Notes: a model not told the origin generated them from the letters alone. DNA of 51,526 bases from Ruminococcus sp. (GCA_004558485.1 SFCS01000010.1:1-51526); one strand, 5' to 3'. Counted from the first letter of the stretch, positions 18,222-25,718 are shown. Program-made: numbers and translations.

Positions 18222-18536
18222 TCATTCATCGTCTGTCCCTTCCTCTCTGATCGCGATCTCCCCGCCGCAGGCGGCATAGCCCGCGAGGTCGACAAAGCTG
18301 TCCGCTTTGTCGGAAGCGCTGATCCGCGCCACCTTGAGCAGCGCCATCATCATGGCGACATCCTTCGGCGTCACAAGGAGCGTCCCACGAAAGCCATTGT
18401 CCGGCACGCGCGCATTCAGATACGCCGTCCACAGCCTGGCGATCGTGTCAAAATTCCGCTCCGGCGTGCCATACTCCTCCTCCCGCTCGCCGCAGACGCA
18501 GCGCCTCGCTGCCTCCAAAATCTCCGATCTGTTCAT
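18222..18536 (-). CDS. DUF6378 domain phage protein
   Basis: This 104-residue protein carries the pattern EEEYGTPERNFDTIARLW, then TPKDVAMMMALLKVARI, then DSFVDLAGYAACGGE. This all-helical arrangement is the DUF6378 family of phage proteins, whose helices and acidic residues resemble the MazG/all-alpha NTP pyrophosphatase group. The biochemical activity of the family is not established to my knowledge. GGAGAC precedes the ATG. It overlaps the 113-residue gene by 4 bp. Confidence 0.8.
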   Translation of the reverse strand: MNRSEILEAARRCVCGEREEEYGTPERNFDTIARLWTAYLNARVPDNGFRGTLLVTPKDVAMMMALLKVARISASDKADSFVDLAGYAACGGEIAIREEGTDDE

Positions 18537-18874
18537 GTTTGACCGTCTCCTTTCATTGTCTCACGCAGAAATCTGCCAAAATCACTTTCGTCCCTGCCGC
18601 TCGTCACCCGCTGTCGCAGATCGGCGGTAGCCCTTTTGGCACCGTCGACCATTTCATCGTATCCCTCAATTTCGCCCTTGAGCCACGCCAGCTGGTGGTC
18701 ATACGCCTCGTTGTAGATGAGAAAATCCTGCCCGTCCGATGTCGTGTAGATGATGTCGTACTGCGGCAGCGTCAGATCCAACAGATGGTACGGATTGCGA
18801 TACCACTGACTGTGGATGAGCAGCCCCGCCGCCGTCTCCGGTGATAATTTTCGCAGCCATTCTATTCCGGTCAT
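18533..18874 (-). CDS. Hypothetical early phage protein
   Basis: This 113-residue protein begins MTGIEWLRKLSPETAAGLL and is acidic, with a C-terminal charged helix. The start is placed 7 nt after GAGGAG. That ribosome-binding site lies inside the last codons of the upstream DUF3102 gene, whose TGA is 1 nt from this ATG, so the two genes are coupled. I do not recognise a family. The N-terminal WLRKLSPE pattern recurs in small phage proteins of similar operons. Confidence 0.65.
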   Translation of the reverse strand: MTGIEWLRKLSPETAAGLLIHSQWYRNPYHLLDLTLPQYDIIYTTSDGQDFLIYNEAYDHQLAWLKGEIEGYDEMVDGAKRATADLRQRVTSGRDESDFGRFLRETMKGDGQT

Positions 18875-18875
18875 T

Positions 18876-19820
18876 TCACCACTCCTCTGCGATCTGTGCA
18901 AACAGCCTTTTTACGCATCCGATAAGCCAGCTGCTCTTGTTGGCATCGCCGTCCTTTTCCACCTTCTCTGCCAACTCGCGCAGCTGCGACAGCTCGCTCT
19001 GGATGTTTTCGAAAATAACGGAAAACCGCGCAATGCTCTCATTGCCCGCATTTTGCGACGCTGCGATCGCACGATCCCGCTCCTCAGTCAATAGCGACAT
19101 CTGCTCGGCATACGCCGAGGAAAGCTCCTCCCGCTGCGCCGACAGCGCCGCAGACTTGTCGGCTGCCGCCTTGCTCTCGGCTGCGGCCAGTGCCTTCTTC
19201 GCGTCGGCGGCTTCCTTTTTGATGGCGTCTGTCTCTTTGGCAAGCTTCTTTTCAAACTGCTTTTTGAGTTTGTCACGCAATTCCTTTTCCGATGCCTTTG
19301 CGTCCCCGCTCGCGGACTGTGCTTTGGAAAGCTGATCCTTGAGATCCTCCGCCACACGTTTGGCATTTTGCAGCTCTTCGCGTGCGGCAGCGGCAAGCGC
19401 CTCAGCCTCCTGCCGCGCCTTGATTTCCTTCTGAATGTCCCGCACACTGACCGTATCCATGTCATGCGTTTCGACATACCGCCTTCGTTCGGCAGGCTCA
19501 AGACCGAGCAAGGCTACCGCCTGTGACGGAGTCAGGTCACCGAAGATCTCCATGCGGTTCTCCTCGAAGAACCCGATCTGCTCCTGTTCGCCGTATTCCT
19601 GATAGAGGCGCATAATATTGTTTGCCGTCGACTGACTGTAGGCGACATTTCGCTCCAGCCATGTCCCCCACTCGCCGAACGGCACCGCCGCCTTCGCCTC
19701 AACCAACAGCCTCCCGATCTCGACGGTCGCGGAAAGGCACACCCGCGCCGTCTGCTTCTTGATGATGTTGATCTCTGCAGCGATCTCGGCGCCGCTGCGT
19801 GCTACTGTCATTTCGTCCAT
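18876..19820 (-). CDS. DUF3102 family coiled-coil protein
   Basis: In this 314-residue protein, residues 5 to about 115 form the DUF3102 domain (ARVCLSATVEIGRLLVEAKA, then FGEWGTWLERNVAYSQSTAN), which resembles a helix-turn-helix DNA-binding fold. Residues about 125-255 are a long, heptad-rich coiled coil of Ala, Lys and Glu. The family is frequent in clostridial prophages and conjugative elements, next to replication or PcfJ-type genes as here. AAGGAG precedes the start. The function is unknown, and a DNA-binding or partition/replication accessory role is an inference. Confidence 0.82.
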   Translation of the reverse strand: MDEMTVARSGAEIAAEINIIKKQTARVCLSATVEIGRLLVEAKAAVPFGEWGTWLERNVAYSQSTANNIMRLYQEYGEQEQIGFFEENRMEIFGDLTPSQAVALLGLEPAERRRYVETHDMDTVSVRDIQKEIKARQEAEALAAAAREELQNAKRVAEDLKDQLSKAQSASGDAKASEKELRDKLKKQFEKKLAKETDAIKKEAADAKKALAAAESKAAADKSAALSAQREELSSAYAEQMSLLTEERDRAIAASQNAGNESIARFSVIFENIQSELSQLRELAEKVEKDGDANKSSWLIGCVKRLFAQIAEEW

Positions 19821-19823
19821 TTT

Positions 19824-21866
19824 TTACGCTCCTTCCATAAGATCGGCAAGCAGAACATCCGCCAAAAGCCGCCCGTTCTCTGCCGCACCGTGTACAACCA
19901 CCTTGTCGCGCTTCAGCTGCGCGATCTCCGCCCTGCGCTTTTCTGCCGACACGGCCGCAAGCGCGCGTTCCCGCTCGCCGATCGTGCGTTTCACAAACGC
20001 CTGCCACTTTTTCAGAAACGGCATCGCCGCGTCGAGATCCTTCTCCTGTCGATTGAATTTCGTCCGCTTCTGCCGTATCACACCGCTCGGCTCGACCTCC
20101 AGCGTATACCAGGCGACATCCGGTGCAGACGCTTTCCGCAAAAACAGGATATAACTTTCGTCCCGCGCCATGCGTTCGAAATAGCGGTCATTGGTGACGC
20201 AGTGCTGCAGCAAACGCCCCTCAAGCAGCACATCCATGATGCGCCGCGGTGGAACGATCACAAACTCCTCATCGGAAAAGGCATACTTTTGCAGAGATTG
20301 CACGACCTTGTCCAACTGCGGAAATTTCTTGCGGTATTCCGCTTCCTGCTCTTGGGCAGAGACCTCGTTGACCTTTGCCACGAGGCGGTCATGCTGCAGG
20401 CGCAGATCGCGCGGACGGTGCAGGATGGCATCACTGACATCCAGCTTCAATCCTTTCGCCATGTGCAATGTGTCTGCCCACAGGCTGATGATTTCATCCA
20501 CCTTGAGTCCCGTTTCCTTTTGCTGCCGCTGGAGATAGTTGCAGATTTGCTCCGGCGACATGAAGGGAAGTATAAACGCGAAATCGTACGGCACTTTCTT
20601 TTGTGCTTCGAAAAAGCGGATCGCACGCTCCGGCACCTTTTGTCCGCTCTTCTCTTCGTGCTGTAGCCACGATAGATAGATCCTTCCGCCGTCAGCCTGC
20701 CGCAGACGGTGTGCGCGCTGCATGTTGATGCCGAGCGCTCCGGTGAGCCCGTCCCCGGCGTCCATGTGAATGCCGCCACACCAGCTGCTCGTCTCCTCGC
20801 AAAGCCGCTTGTATCCGCCCTTTGCCAGGTACTCAAATACGCCGTTCACGCTGTATCCGTACATAATGCTGTTATAGTGTGCGCGCCACCCCTTTTCCGC
20901 CATTTCCGCGATGCCGAGATGCGCATACGGCGTTCCCGCCAAAGCCTCCCGCACCCCGTCAGGGTAGCAAAAGCCGCACATCGGATTCTGATTGAACGGG
21001 TTTCTGTCGTACCACTCCTGCTCAAACTCGTCGGCATCGCAGATCTGCCCGTGGTATATTCTTTGAAATCCGTCCTTGCCGAGGAACAGCCGACAGCGCT
21101 CATACACGAATATGTCCTGACTGTTTCCGTGCCAGTGGGATACGAGCTTCACATGCCGCGCGACGCAGCGCTCACCGCTGATCCGCTGCAGGATCATGGC
21201 ATAGTCATGCCGCAGGCGGCTGCAGCGCAGCTTGTCCATCCGAACATCCATGCCTGTGCGGCAGCAGCGGTACATCTTTCCGTGCTTCGCGTTCTGCTTT
21301 TTATGTACGCCGCCGCACGCGGTGCAGGCATACATGTCCTTGCCCGCCCCCTCTGCGGGATACCAAAACTGCGCTCCGCCGAACACGACCTTTTTTGCCC
21401 AATCCTCGAGTCCGTCCGGCAGCGGTGGCACATCCGCCATGATGACCTCGTTGATCTTTTTGTATTTTCTCTCGATCGCCGCATGTCGCTTATCGGCAAC
21501 AAACCGCGCTTCGGCGTAGTCGATCGCGACCTCTATTCTCCCACCGTTCGCCAGGTCGTTTGTGGCGAGAAAATCCTTGCAGACCTTTTCAGATTCTGCG
21601 CTGTCGCACTTCGCACCCGCCCAACCGAAATTCCAATGGCAATTTTTCCGCTCAAAGCAAAGATCCGTCAGCTTTCGCTGCTGCCACACGCCGCCGATCA
21701 GCGCCATATACTCGCCGTTCGACTTCATACAATATCGCCCGCGGTATTCCGTCGCATCCGCCCAAACATCGAGCACCAGCGTGTCCCCGTCCACCTGCGG
21801 ACACATGACGATCTTTTTCTTTTTTGTTTTCAAGAGCGGCAGCGCCGCCAGCGCCTTTTTACGCAT
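19824..21866 (-). CDS. PcfJ-like protein
   Basis: This 680-residue protein has Cys pairs that may bind zinc in the N-terminal third (ACTACGGVHKKQ, MCGFCYPDG). The C-terminal region has the PcfJ pattern: LLEGRLLQHCVTNDRYFERM, then ESYILFLRKAS, and a patch from WYTLEVEPSGVIRQKRT. PcfJ-like proteins are encoded on conjugative plasmids, integrative elements and prophages, often beside PcfK-like proteins. Their biochemical role is unresolved. Here the ATG overlaps the end of the upstream gene by 8 bp. The size and domain order are normal, and no frameshift was seen. Confidence 0.85.
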   Translation of the reverse strand: MRKKALAALPLLKTKKKKIVMCPQVDGDTLVLDVWADATEYRGRYCMKSNGEYMALIGGVWQQRKLTDLCFERKNCHWNFGWAGAKCDSAESEKVCKDFLATNDLANGGRIEVAIDYAEARFVADKRHAAIERKYKKINEVIMADVPPLPDGLEDWAKKVVFGGAQFWYPAEGAGKDMYACTACGGVHKKQNAKHGKMYRCCRTGMDVRMDKLRCSRLRHDYAMILQRISGERCVARHVKLVSHWHGNSQDIFVYERCRLFLGKDGFQRIYHGQICDADEFEQEWYDRNPFNQNPMCGFCYPDGVREALAGTPYAHLGIAEMAEKGWRAHYNSIMYGYSVNGVFEYLAKGGYKRLCEETSSWCGGIHMDAGDGLTGALGINMQRAHRLRQADGGRIYLSWLQHEEKSGQKVPERAIRFFEAQKKVPYDFAFILPFMSPEQICNYLQRQQKETGLKVDEIISLWADTLHMAKGLKLDVSDAILHRPRDLRLQHDRLVAKVNEVSAQEQEAEYRKKFPQLDKVVQSLQKYAFSDEEFVIVPPRRIMDVLLEGRLLQHCVTNDRYFERMARDESYILFLRKASAPDVAWYTLEVEPSGVIRQKRTKFNRQEKDLDAAMPFLKKWQAFVKRTIGERERALAAVSAEKRRAEIAQLKRDKVVVHGAAENGRLLADVLLADLMEGA

Positions 21867-22371
21867 CGACGGTCACCTCTTCCTTCAGCGTGTAACAGAC
21901 GCTCGGATAATAGAATTTGTCGTCTATCTCAATGACGCCGACCGCTATTTCTCCCTCGCATTCTCTGATGAAAGCGAGCACATCGCCGAGCGCCCCCGAC
22001 GCTTTGGGGTCGACGCCGCGCACGATGTGAATGCTGCCGTGTGAAAACCCCTGCGGGTACTTCTCCGGGTTCTTCAGAATATAGGCAACGGCGTGCGTAA
22101 CAAACTCAAATTTGGACAGCTGCCGCAAAAGCGTCAGCTCGGTGCAGCTCAGCTTTTCATCGTTGCCGTCCTCGTCAATGTCCCCGCTCGCGTTGCAGAG
22201 CCAAAACTCGCTCTTGTCTTCGTTGGGGTAGTAGCTCAGGCAGCACAGCGGATCTGTCGCCGCATGCCAACCGTTTTGGGCGCAATTTGCCGCCTTCTCG
22301 ACATTCAACCCGCGCTGCAGCTGCACGCCGCGGCAGCGCCTATCCTTTTCTGTCATTTTATAGCACAGCAT
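21859..22371 (-). CDS. DUF7666-like phage protein
   Basis: This 170-residue protein opens with MLCYKMTEKDRRCRGVQLQ and continues with NCAQNGWHAATDPLCCLSYY. This is a pattern of short repeats with 'cn.GfHac..pldcl.yY' that I associate with the DUF7666 family of phage and mobile-element proteins. A GAGGGGGG site 7 nt upstream supports this start rather than one eight codons earlier that reads through the site. It lies between the PcfK-like and PcfJ-like genes and overlaps pcfJ. The function is unknown. Confidence 0.68.
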   Translation of the reverse strand: MLCYKMTEKDRRCRGVQLQRGLNVEKAANCAQNGWHAATDPLCCLSYYPNEDKSEFWLCNASGDIDEDGNDEKLSCTELTLLRQLSKFEFVTHAVAYILKNPEKYPQGFSHGSIHIVRGVDPKASGALGDVLAFIRECEGEIAVGVIEIDDKFYYPSVCYTLKEEVTVDA

Positions 22372-22384
22372 CTGCCCGCCCCCC

Positions 22385-22738
22385 TCACATGTCAAACAGA
22401 CTGACTACCTTGCGGCGCGGCTCTGCCTTCACCGGTGCGGGTGCTTGTCCGAGCGAAAATCCATAATAGGCAGCGATGATCTCCTCCGCCTCATCCGTCG
22501 TGACGCAAACGCAGACCTGCCCCCGGTCCTTCTCATACCGCTTGCGCGCCGCATCCTCGATTGCCTTGAACGCCCCTGCAAGCGTCTTGTCCTCGGCAAG
22601 GATCGCCCCGCATACGCTGATGTTCTCCTGTGCCCTCGCGCGCAGAAGCCCCGCCATCTGTGTCAGCCGCAGATCCTTCCCGCTCTCCTTTTCCAGCTTA
22701 TCGCACACTTCCGTGTACAGCTCTCCCATTTTGCTCAT
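22385..22738 (-). CDS. PcfK-like protein, possible AcrIIA9-type relative
   Basis: The core of this 117-residue protein, TLAGAFKAIEDAARKR followed by TTDEAEEIIAAYYGFS, follows the PcfK-like consensus (a helix, '..SL.g.w.yI...A+K+', then 'ddeVyg.a..Yy.'). One branch of that family, AcrIIA9, inhibits type II Cas9. The gene is followed at once by the DUF7666-like and PcfJ-like genes, matching the common PcfK-PcfJ pairing. An Ala/Pro-rich tail precedes a short basic end. Whether this copy has anti-CRISPR activity cannot be told from sequence. The family assignment itself is moderate. Confidence 0.58.
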   Translation of the reverse strand: MSKMGELYTEVCDKLEKESGKDLRLTQMAGLLRARAQENISVCGAILAEDKTLAGAFKAIEDAARKRYEKDRGQVCVCVTTDEAEEIIAAYYGFSLGQAPAPVKAEPRRKVVSLFDM

Positions 22739-22745
22739 CCTTCAT

Positions 22746-22970
22746 TCATCCTTCCCGTTTTTTCTTCATTTTCTGCACCCGCAGCATGGCGACATACTTC
22801 CCGTAGCTCATGCCCGCCTCCAGTGCCTCGTGCGCAAGACGGGTGATCTCCCGGTTTGCGCTCCCCCGATCATGCCATCTTATGCGGCACACCTCCGAAC
22901 AGTATTTACCGCTGCCTGAACTGCACTCAAATAGCTTGCCGCAATAGACACACCGTTTGATGACCTTCAT
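22746..22970 (-). CDS. Small zinc-ribbon phage protein
   Basis: This 74-residue protein has four cysteines in an arrangement that would bind one zinc: CVYCGKLFECSSGSGKYCSE, with a last Cys at residue 28. A helical, basic C-terminus follows and suggests nucleic-acid binding. Longer open frames upstream are Arg-rich and lack a ribosome-binding site, so the ATG after the GGTGGTGG region was chosen. It lies between rep and the PcfK-like gene. The function is not known. Confidence 0.68.
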   Translation of the reverse strand: MKVIKRCVYCGKLFECSSGSGKYCSEVCRIRWHDRGSANREITRLAHEALEAGMSYGKYVAMLRVQKMKKKREG

Positions 22971-22986
22971 TCTTTTCCACCACCTT

Positions 22987-23763
22987 TCAGCCCGCTCGCG
23001 CGAGCGAAACATAGATCGTCTCCTGTATCGGCAGCCCCGTATATTCACTGATGCCCGAAAAGCTCGCGTCGCGGTCGATATAGTAGCCCTTCCTCTGCGG
23101 CGGCTCGTCCCGCCACTCGGCGGCGGAAATGATCTCCACCTTCGGCTGCGGCCGCACAATGTTCTTCGTGCAGGAATACCGCCGACAATACTTTCCGCGC
23201 AGCTTCCTGCTCTTGTCCGTCTCTTTGACCAGATACTCCGCCAGCTCGCCGTATTGCCCGCTGTCGTCCAGCGGCGACCACGGGAACCGTAAGTGCAGCG
23301 GCTCGCCGTTCAGTCTTTCCAAAGCCGTGTAGTATTTGGCCGATAAGAGTTGTTTCCACAACACTTTCACCGGCTGCATATCCGGCAAATTTGGCAAAAC
23401 CAAATGGTGATGAATGCGCTTGTGCGTCCATTCCGTGACGGCAACCGCTTTCAATTCTACCCCCTGCTCGGCATATACGGCCTTGAGCAACCGCAAGAAC
23501 CGCCGTCTGTCCTCCCGCGCCTCTTCCTCGTTCGGCGGCACTACCTGCGGATAAGTAAAGATCGCATGCCAGTCGCCGGGCTTGAAGTTTTCGTTCAGGA
23601 TCCGGCGCAGGTTGGCGATCGCATTGTCGCGGTTTACCTTCTCCGCCGCCTTTGATGTGTCCAAGAGATTTTCGCCTCTTGCAAGCTTCTTTCCGAAGCG
23701 GGCGGAATAGGTCTTTTTGACCTCGACCGTCCGCCCCGCCTTCCATGTCTTTTTGATGTACAT
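22987..23763 (-). CDS. HUH-type rolling-circle replication initiator (Rep)
   Basis: This 258-residue protein would nick phage DNA at an origin and stay covalently attached. The HUH motif is seen in KRIHHHLVLPN (residues about 129-139), a motif I-like strand in WHAIFTYPQ (about 65-73), and a YxxK motif III in EYLVKETDKS (about 197-206). An Arg/Cys segment, KYCRRYSCTKNI, follows, as is common in phage and plasmid Reps of this type. The start is fixed by AAGGGA and the loss of coding character upstream. The leader (23764-23960) is covered by a predicted antisense RNA and contains several hairpins, so expression is probably controlled after initiation of transcription. Confidence 0.78.
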   Translation of the reverse strand: MYIKKTWKAGRTVEVKKTYSARFGKKLARGENLLDTSKAAEKVNRDNAIANLRRILNENFKPGDWHAIFTYPQVVPPNEEEAREDRRRFLRLLKAVYAEQGVELKAVAVTEWTHKRIHHHLVLPNLPDMQPVKVLWKQLLSAKYYTALERLNGEPLHLRFPWSPLDDSGQYGELAEYLVKETDKSRKLRGKYCRRYSCTKNIVRPQPKVEIISAAEWRDEPPQRKGYYIDRDASFSGISEYTGLPIQETIYVSLARAG

Positions 23764-23808
23764 TTTTTCGTCCCTTCTCGTCCTGTAACTAATATCCTTA
23801 GCAAGGGC

Positions 23809-23832
23809 GGAAAGCGGGGCGAAAACCCCGCT
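23809..23832. promoter_or_regulatory. Hairpin in the rep leader
   Basis: Perfect 9-bp arms (AAAGCGGGG / CCCCGCTTT) around a 6-nt loop lie about 45 nt upstream of the rep start codon on the minus strand. In the mRNA it would form a stem close to the ribosome-binding site. On the plus strand the same stem is followed by TTTTTCTTG and lies just before the antisense promoter, where it would insulate that promoter from plus-strand read-through. This dual reading is an inference. Confidence 0.6.
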
Positions 23833-23837
23833 TTTTC

Positions 23838-23866
23838 TTGACTTTTTCTTGCTTTTAATGTACAAT
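23838..23866 (+). promoter_or_regulatory. Sigma-70/SigA-type promoter for antisense RNA
   Basis: TTGACT (23838-23843) and TACAAT (23861-23866) are separated by exactly 17 bp. This is a near-consensus housekeeping promoter on the plus strand, opposite the direction of all surrounding genes. Transcription would start at about 23,873. Confidence 0.75.
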
Positions 23867-23872
23867 GAATGT

Positions 23873-23966
23873 GCGGTGTTCCTGCACCGCTGTGTGCCGC
23901 TCCCCTGCGGCGCATCCTTCATTCTTTTTTGCCCGCCGCTCTCCCGCGGCGGGCGCTTTATTTTTC
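23873..23966 (+). ncRNA. Predicted antisense RNA opposite the rep leader
   Basis: A transcript of about 94 nt is predicted from the promoter at 23838-23866 to the T-run at about 23,966. It has three stem-loops: 23873-23890 (GCGGTG/CACCGC), 23896-23911 (GCCGC/GCGGC), and a terminator with a perfect 9-bp stem at 23931-23954 followed by GCTTTATTTTT. There is no open frame of note within it. It is fully complementary to the mRNA just upstream of rep and to the intergenic region after the 82-residue gene. By analogy to countertranscribed RNAs of rolling-circle plasmids, it would limit Rep synthesis. The promoter and terminator are read directly from sequence, and the role is inferred. Confidence 0.62.
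23931..23966 (+). terminator. Terminator of the antisense RNA
   Basis: The perfect stem GCCCGCCGC / GCGGCGGGC with a 6-nt loop is followed on the plus strand by GCTTTATTTTT. On the minus strand the stem is followed by As, so it would not stop the leftward operon. Confidence 0.7.
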
Positions 23967-24206
23967 CGGCGGCACAAAGCTCCAGATTTTCAGAATCCAA
24001 TTCACATGCGCGGGCGGCCTTTCGCTCCGCGCATACTTTTTGAGCATCTCCCGGTCGAATTCCCGCCGCATGCCGTCCCCCATCGGCTCGTCATGCCGCA
24101 TGCCGCGCGCCGCCTTGAAGTCCTCCATCTCCCGGCGGATCGTCGGATGCTGCAGATTTGTCAAAAACCGCTGCTCCGGTCTTGCCCACAGGCTGCCGTT
24201 CTCCAT
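23958..24206 (-). CDS. Hypothetical small early phage protein
   Basis: This 82-residue, mostly helical and charged protein begins MENGSLWARPEQRFLTNLQ and ends WILKIWSFVPPEK. The ATG follows AAGGGAGTGAAGGG. The stop codon lies at the T-run of the antisense-RNA terminator, so the 195 bp between it and rep are noncoding on this strand. I do not recognise the family. Confidence 0.6.
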   Translation of the reverse strand: MENGSLWARPEQRFLTNLQHPTIRREMEDFKAARGMRHDEPMGDGMRREFDREMLKKYARSERPPAHVNWILKIWSFVPPEK

Positions 24207-24210
24207 CCCT

Positions 24211-24402
24211 TCACTCCCTTTCCGTCGCGTCGACCAGCGTCAGCCCGCCGCAGAACAGGACAAGCCCCGCGCCGCCGCGCCAAATAAGCTCGGAAACGGA
24301 GATCAGATCCGCGTCCGCCGCCCCGACCGCGCCGAGGAGAAAAAGGAAACCCAAAAGCGCGATCCCCCGTCCGACGGCGGGCATCCACCGCCGCGCGCTC
24401 AT
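24211..24402 (-). CDS. Small two-helix membrane protein
   Basis: This 63-residue protein has two hydrophobic segments (residues about 13-28 and 42-56) separated by an acidic loop, with basic residues at the N-terminus. The ATG overlaps the stop of the DUF3850 gene (ATGA), and GGAGGCGGAGGC precedes it. The topology would suit a small holin or an early membrane protein. Its place among early replication genes, far from the late block, argues against a lysis role. The function is unknown. Confidence 0.62.
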   Translation of the reverse strand: MSARRWMPAVGRGIALLGFLFLLGAVGAADADLISVSELIWRGGAGLVLFCGGLTLVDATERE

Positions 24403-24722
24403 GCCTCCGCCTCCGCGATCGCCCGCTCGCTTCCGAAAAGGACATCCGGTTCTTTGCATTCTGCTGCATCCCGCTTCACGGTGCAGCCCGCGCAGCCGAG
24501 CACGACATATCCGTCGCGGAGAAATCGCGCATCATCCAGTATGTACAGCACTCTCAAAAGGATGGAGTCACCTGTGTATTTCTTGCCGTCGGCGGAAAGC
24601 TCGTTCAAGGCGAGGTAGTCGCCGACCCTGAAATCCCGATCGTTTTTCCGCACTTCGAACAGTTTGTGCCCCGCCTTGACGGCTTTGAAACACTTTGTTT
24701 CTGTTTTCAGTTGATGTACCAT
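24399..24722 (-). CDS. DUF3850 (ASCH-related) protein
   Basis: This 107-residue protein starts MVHQLKTETKCFKAVKAGHK and continues LFEVRKNDRDFRVGDYLALN. This is the classic DUF3850 pattern, a small beta-barrel related to ASCH/PUA-like RNA-binding domains that is common in phages. A probable structural loop (LGCAGCTVKRDAAEC) replaces the usual short end. The start follows an AAAGGGG stretch. It is likely to bind RNA or modified nucleic acid, but the target is unknown. Confidence 0.82.
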   Translation of the reverse strand: MVHQLKTETKCFKAVKAGHKLFEVRKNDRDFRVGDYLALNELSADGKKYTGDSILLRVLYILDDARFLRDGYVVLGCAGCTVKRDAAECKEPDVLFGSERAIAEAEA

Positions 24723-24738
24723 GTTTTGGCATCCCCTT

Positions 24739-25017
24739 TCACTTCTCCGCCTCCGCGATTGCAATCGCCCTTGCGTAGTCTTCCTCGCTTTGAATGTCCC
24801 GGCAGTCGATCTCCGCCGCGTCCTTCTTTATGAGCTGCTTGTATAGCTGGACGCTGACCTTCGCATGCAGCTCCTCCGGTGACATCTGATGCTCCTCCGC
24901 ATGCGTGCAAAGCACCGCTGCCAGCGTGTCCACCAACACACAGATCACATCACGGCTGCTTCCGAGAACAGTCGCCTTTCCGTCCTTGACCTTGATGTAT
25001 ACATTCTCATATGCCAT
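24739..25017 (-). CDS. Hypothetical early phage protein, possible lost start
   Basis: This 92-residue protein starts MAYENVYIKVKDGKATVLGS and continues with helical segments. It is similar in style to small phage proteins with 'vkdGkasv.G.s.dvi' openings. The reading frame stays open and coding-like for 31 further codons upstream, up to the stop of the 89-residue gene. That extension carries a cysteine pattern (CGDCEGDVC, then a Cys before the ATG) but begins with ATA rather than ATG, right after GGAGAG and the TGA. Either the short form is real, or an ATG was mutated to ATA. Confidence 0.55.
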   Translation of the reverse strand: MAYENVYIKVKDGKATVLGSSRDVICVLVDTLAAVLCTHAEEHQMSPEELHAKVSVQLYKQLIKKDAAEIDCRDIQSEEDYARAIAIAEAEK

Positions 25018-25110
25018 TTTCCAACATCCCACTTTCTTCTTATGTAAGGCTTGTCCATCCTTCATTTTGACGACCGCGGGGCAGACATCACCCTCGCAGT
25101 CGCCGCATAT

Positions 25111-25380
25111 TCACTCTCCGTATCGCTTGATCCAACGGATCTCTTCGCCGAGGTTCTCGAGCGCATACGGGTTTTTCCATTCCTCCGCCGCTGCCGCGTC
25201 CGCCCTCTCCTGCGTCCCGTATATCCGCTGCAGCGGCCCGCGCGTGACATCGGCAACCCGCTTCAAGATCGCATTGACCTCCTCCGGCGTCTTGTTGCGG
25301 CAATAGTCGTCGCAGATCATCACGCGCGTGTTGCCGATATAGAACTCCTCGACCACATGCCCCTCTTGTATGTGATCCAT
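25111..25380 (-). CDS. Hypothetical early phage protein
   Basis: This 89-residue acidic protein has the core MICDDYCRNKTPEEVNAILK. 'ddyc.nkTpeEv..iL+rva' is a pattern seen in many short Firmicutes phage proteins. The ATG follows AAAGGGGGCAGGCTT. The function is unknown. Its stop codon is directly followed by an extended frame discussed with the gene downstream. Confidence 0.68.
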   Translation of the reverse strand: MDHIQEGHVVEEFYIGNTRVMICDDYCRNKTPEEVNAILKRVADVTRGPLQRIYGTQERADAAAAEEWKNPYALENLGEEIRWIKRYGE

Positions 25381-25441
25381 AAGCCTGCCCCCTTTCGCTT
25401 TTCTCCTTCACTCTATGCTTTTCCGCCCTTGTCCTATGCGC

Positions 25442-25678
25442 TCACGCAGACCGTTGGTTCCTTTCCCACTCGTCTACGATTTTGCGCGCCGCCGCAATGA
25501 CTTCATCGCCGTACTCCGTCTGCCAGCCGCCGAGGTAGCGCGTGAATGTGTTGAGACGCAGCGTCGGATACCCGCGCCGGTTCATTTCGTTCACCACATC
25601 CGTCAGCGTGCGCCCCATCGCATACACCCGCGACTTGAACTCACTGCGCAGCGGCGTGCTCTTCGAACACCACTTCAT
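25442..25678 (-). CDS. Putative early DNA-binding protein
   Basis: This 78-residue basic protein carries LRSEFKSRVYAMGRTLTDVV followed by NRRGYPTLRLNTFTRYLGG. The pattern resembles a small helix-turn-helix regulator, as often encoded first in phage early operons. GGAAGTGAAGG precedes the ATG. The leader upstream carries a very stable 13-bp hairpin. A Cro-like or activator role is an inference. Confidence 0.62.
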   Translation of the reverse strand: MKWCSKSTPLRSEFKSRVYAMGRTLTDVVNEMNRRGYPTLRLNTFTRYLGGWQTEYGDEVIAAARKIVDEWERNQRSA

Positions 25679-25718
25679 GTTGCCTTCACTTCCTTTCTTT
25701 TTTGTCTGTTTTACTGTC

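Noticed and set aside
24211..24402. Holin gene of the phage
   Set aside because: Two hydrophobic segments fit a holin, but the gene is in the early operon, with no endolysin nearby. It is therefore listed only as a membrane protein.
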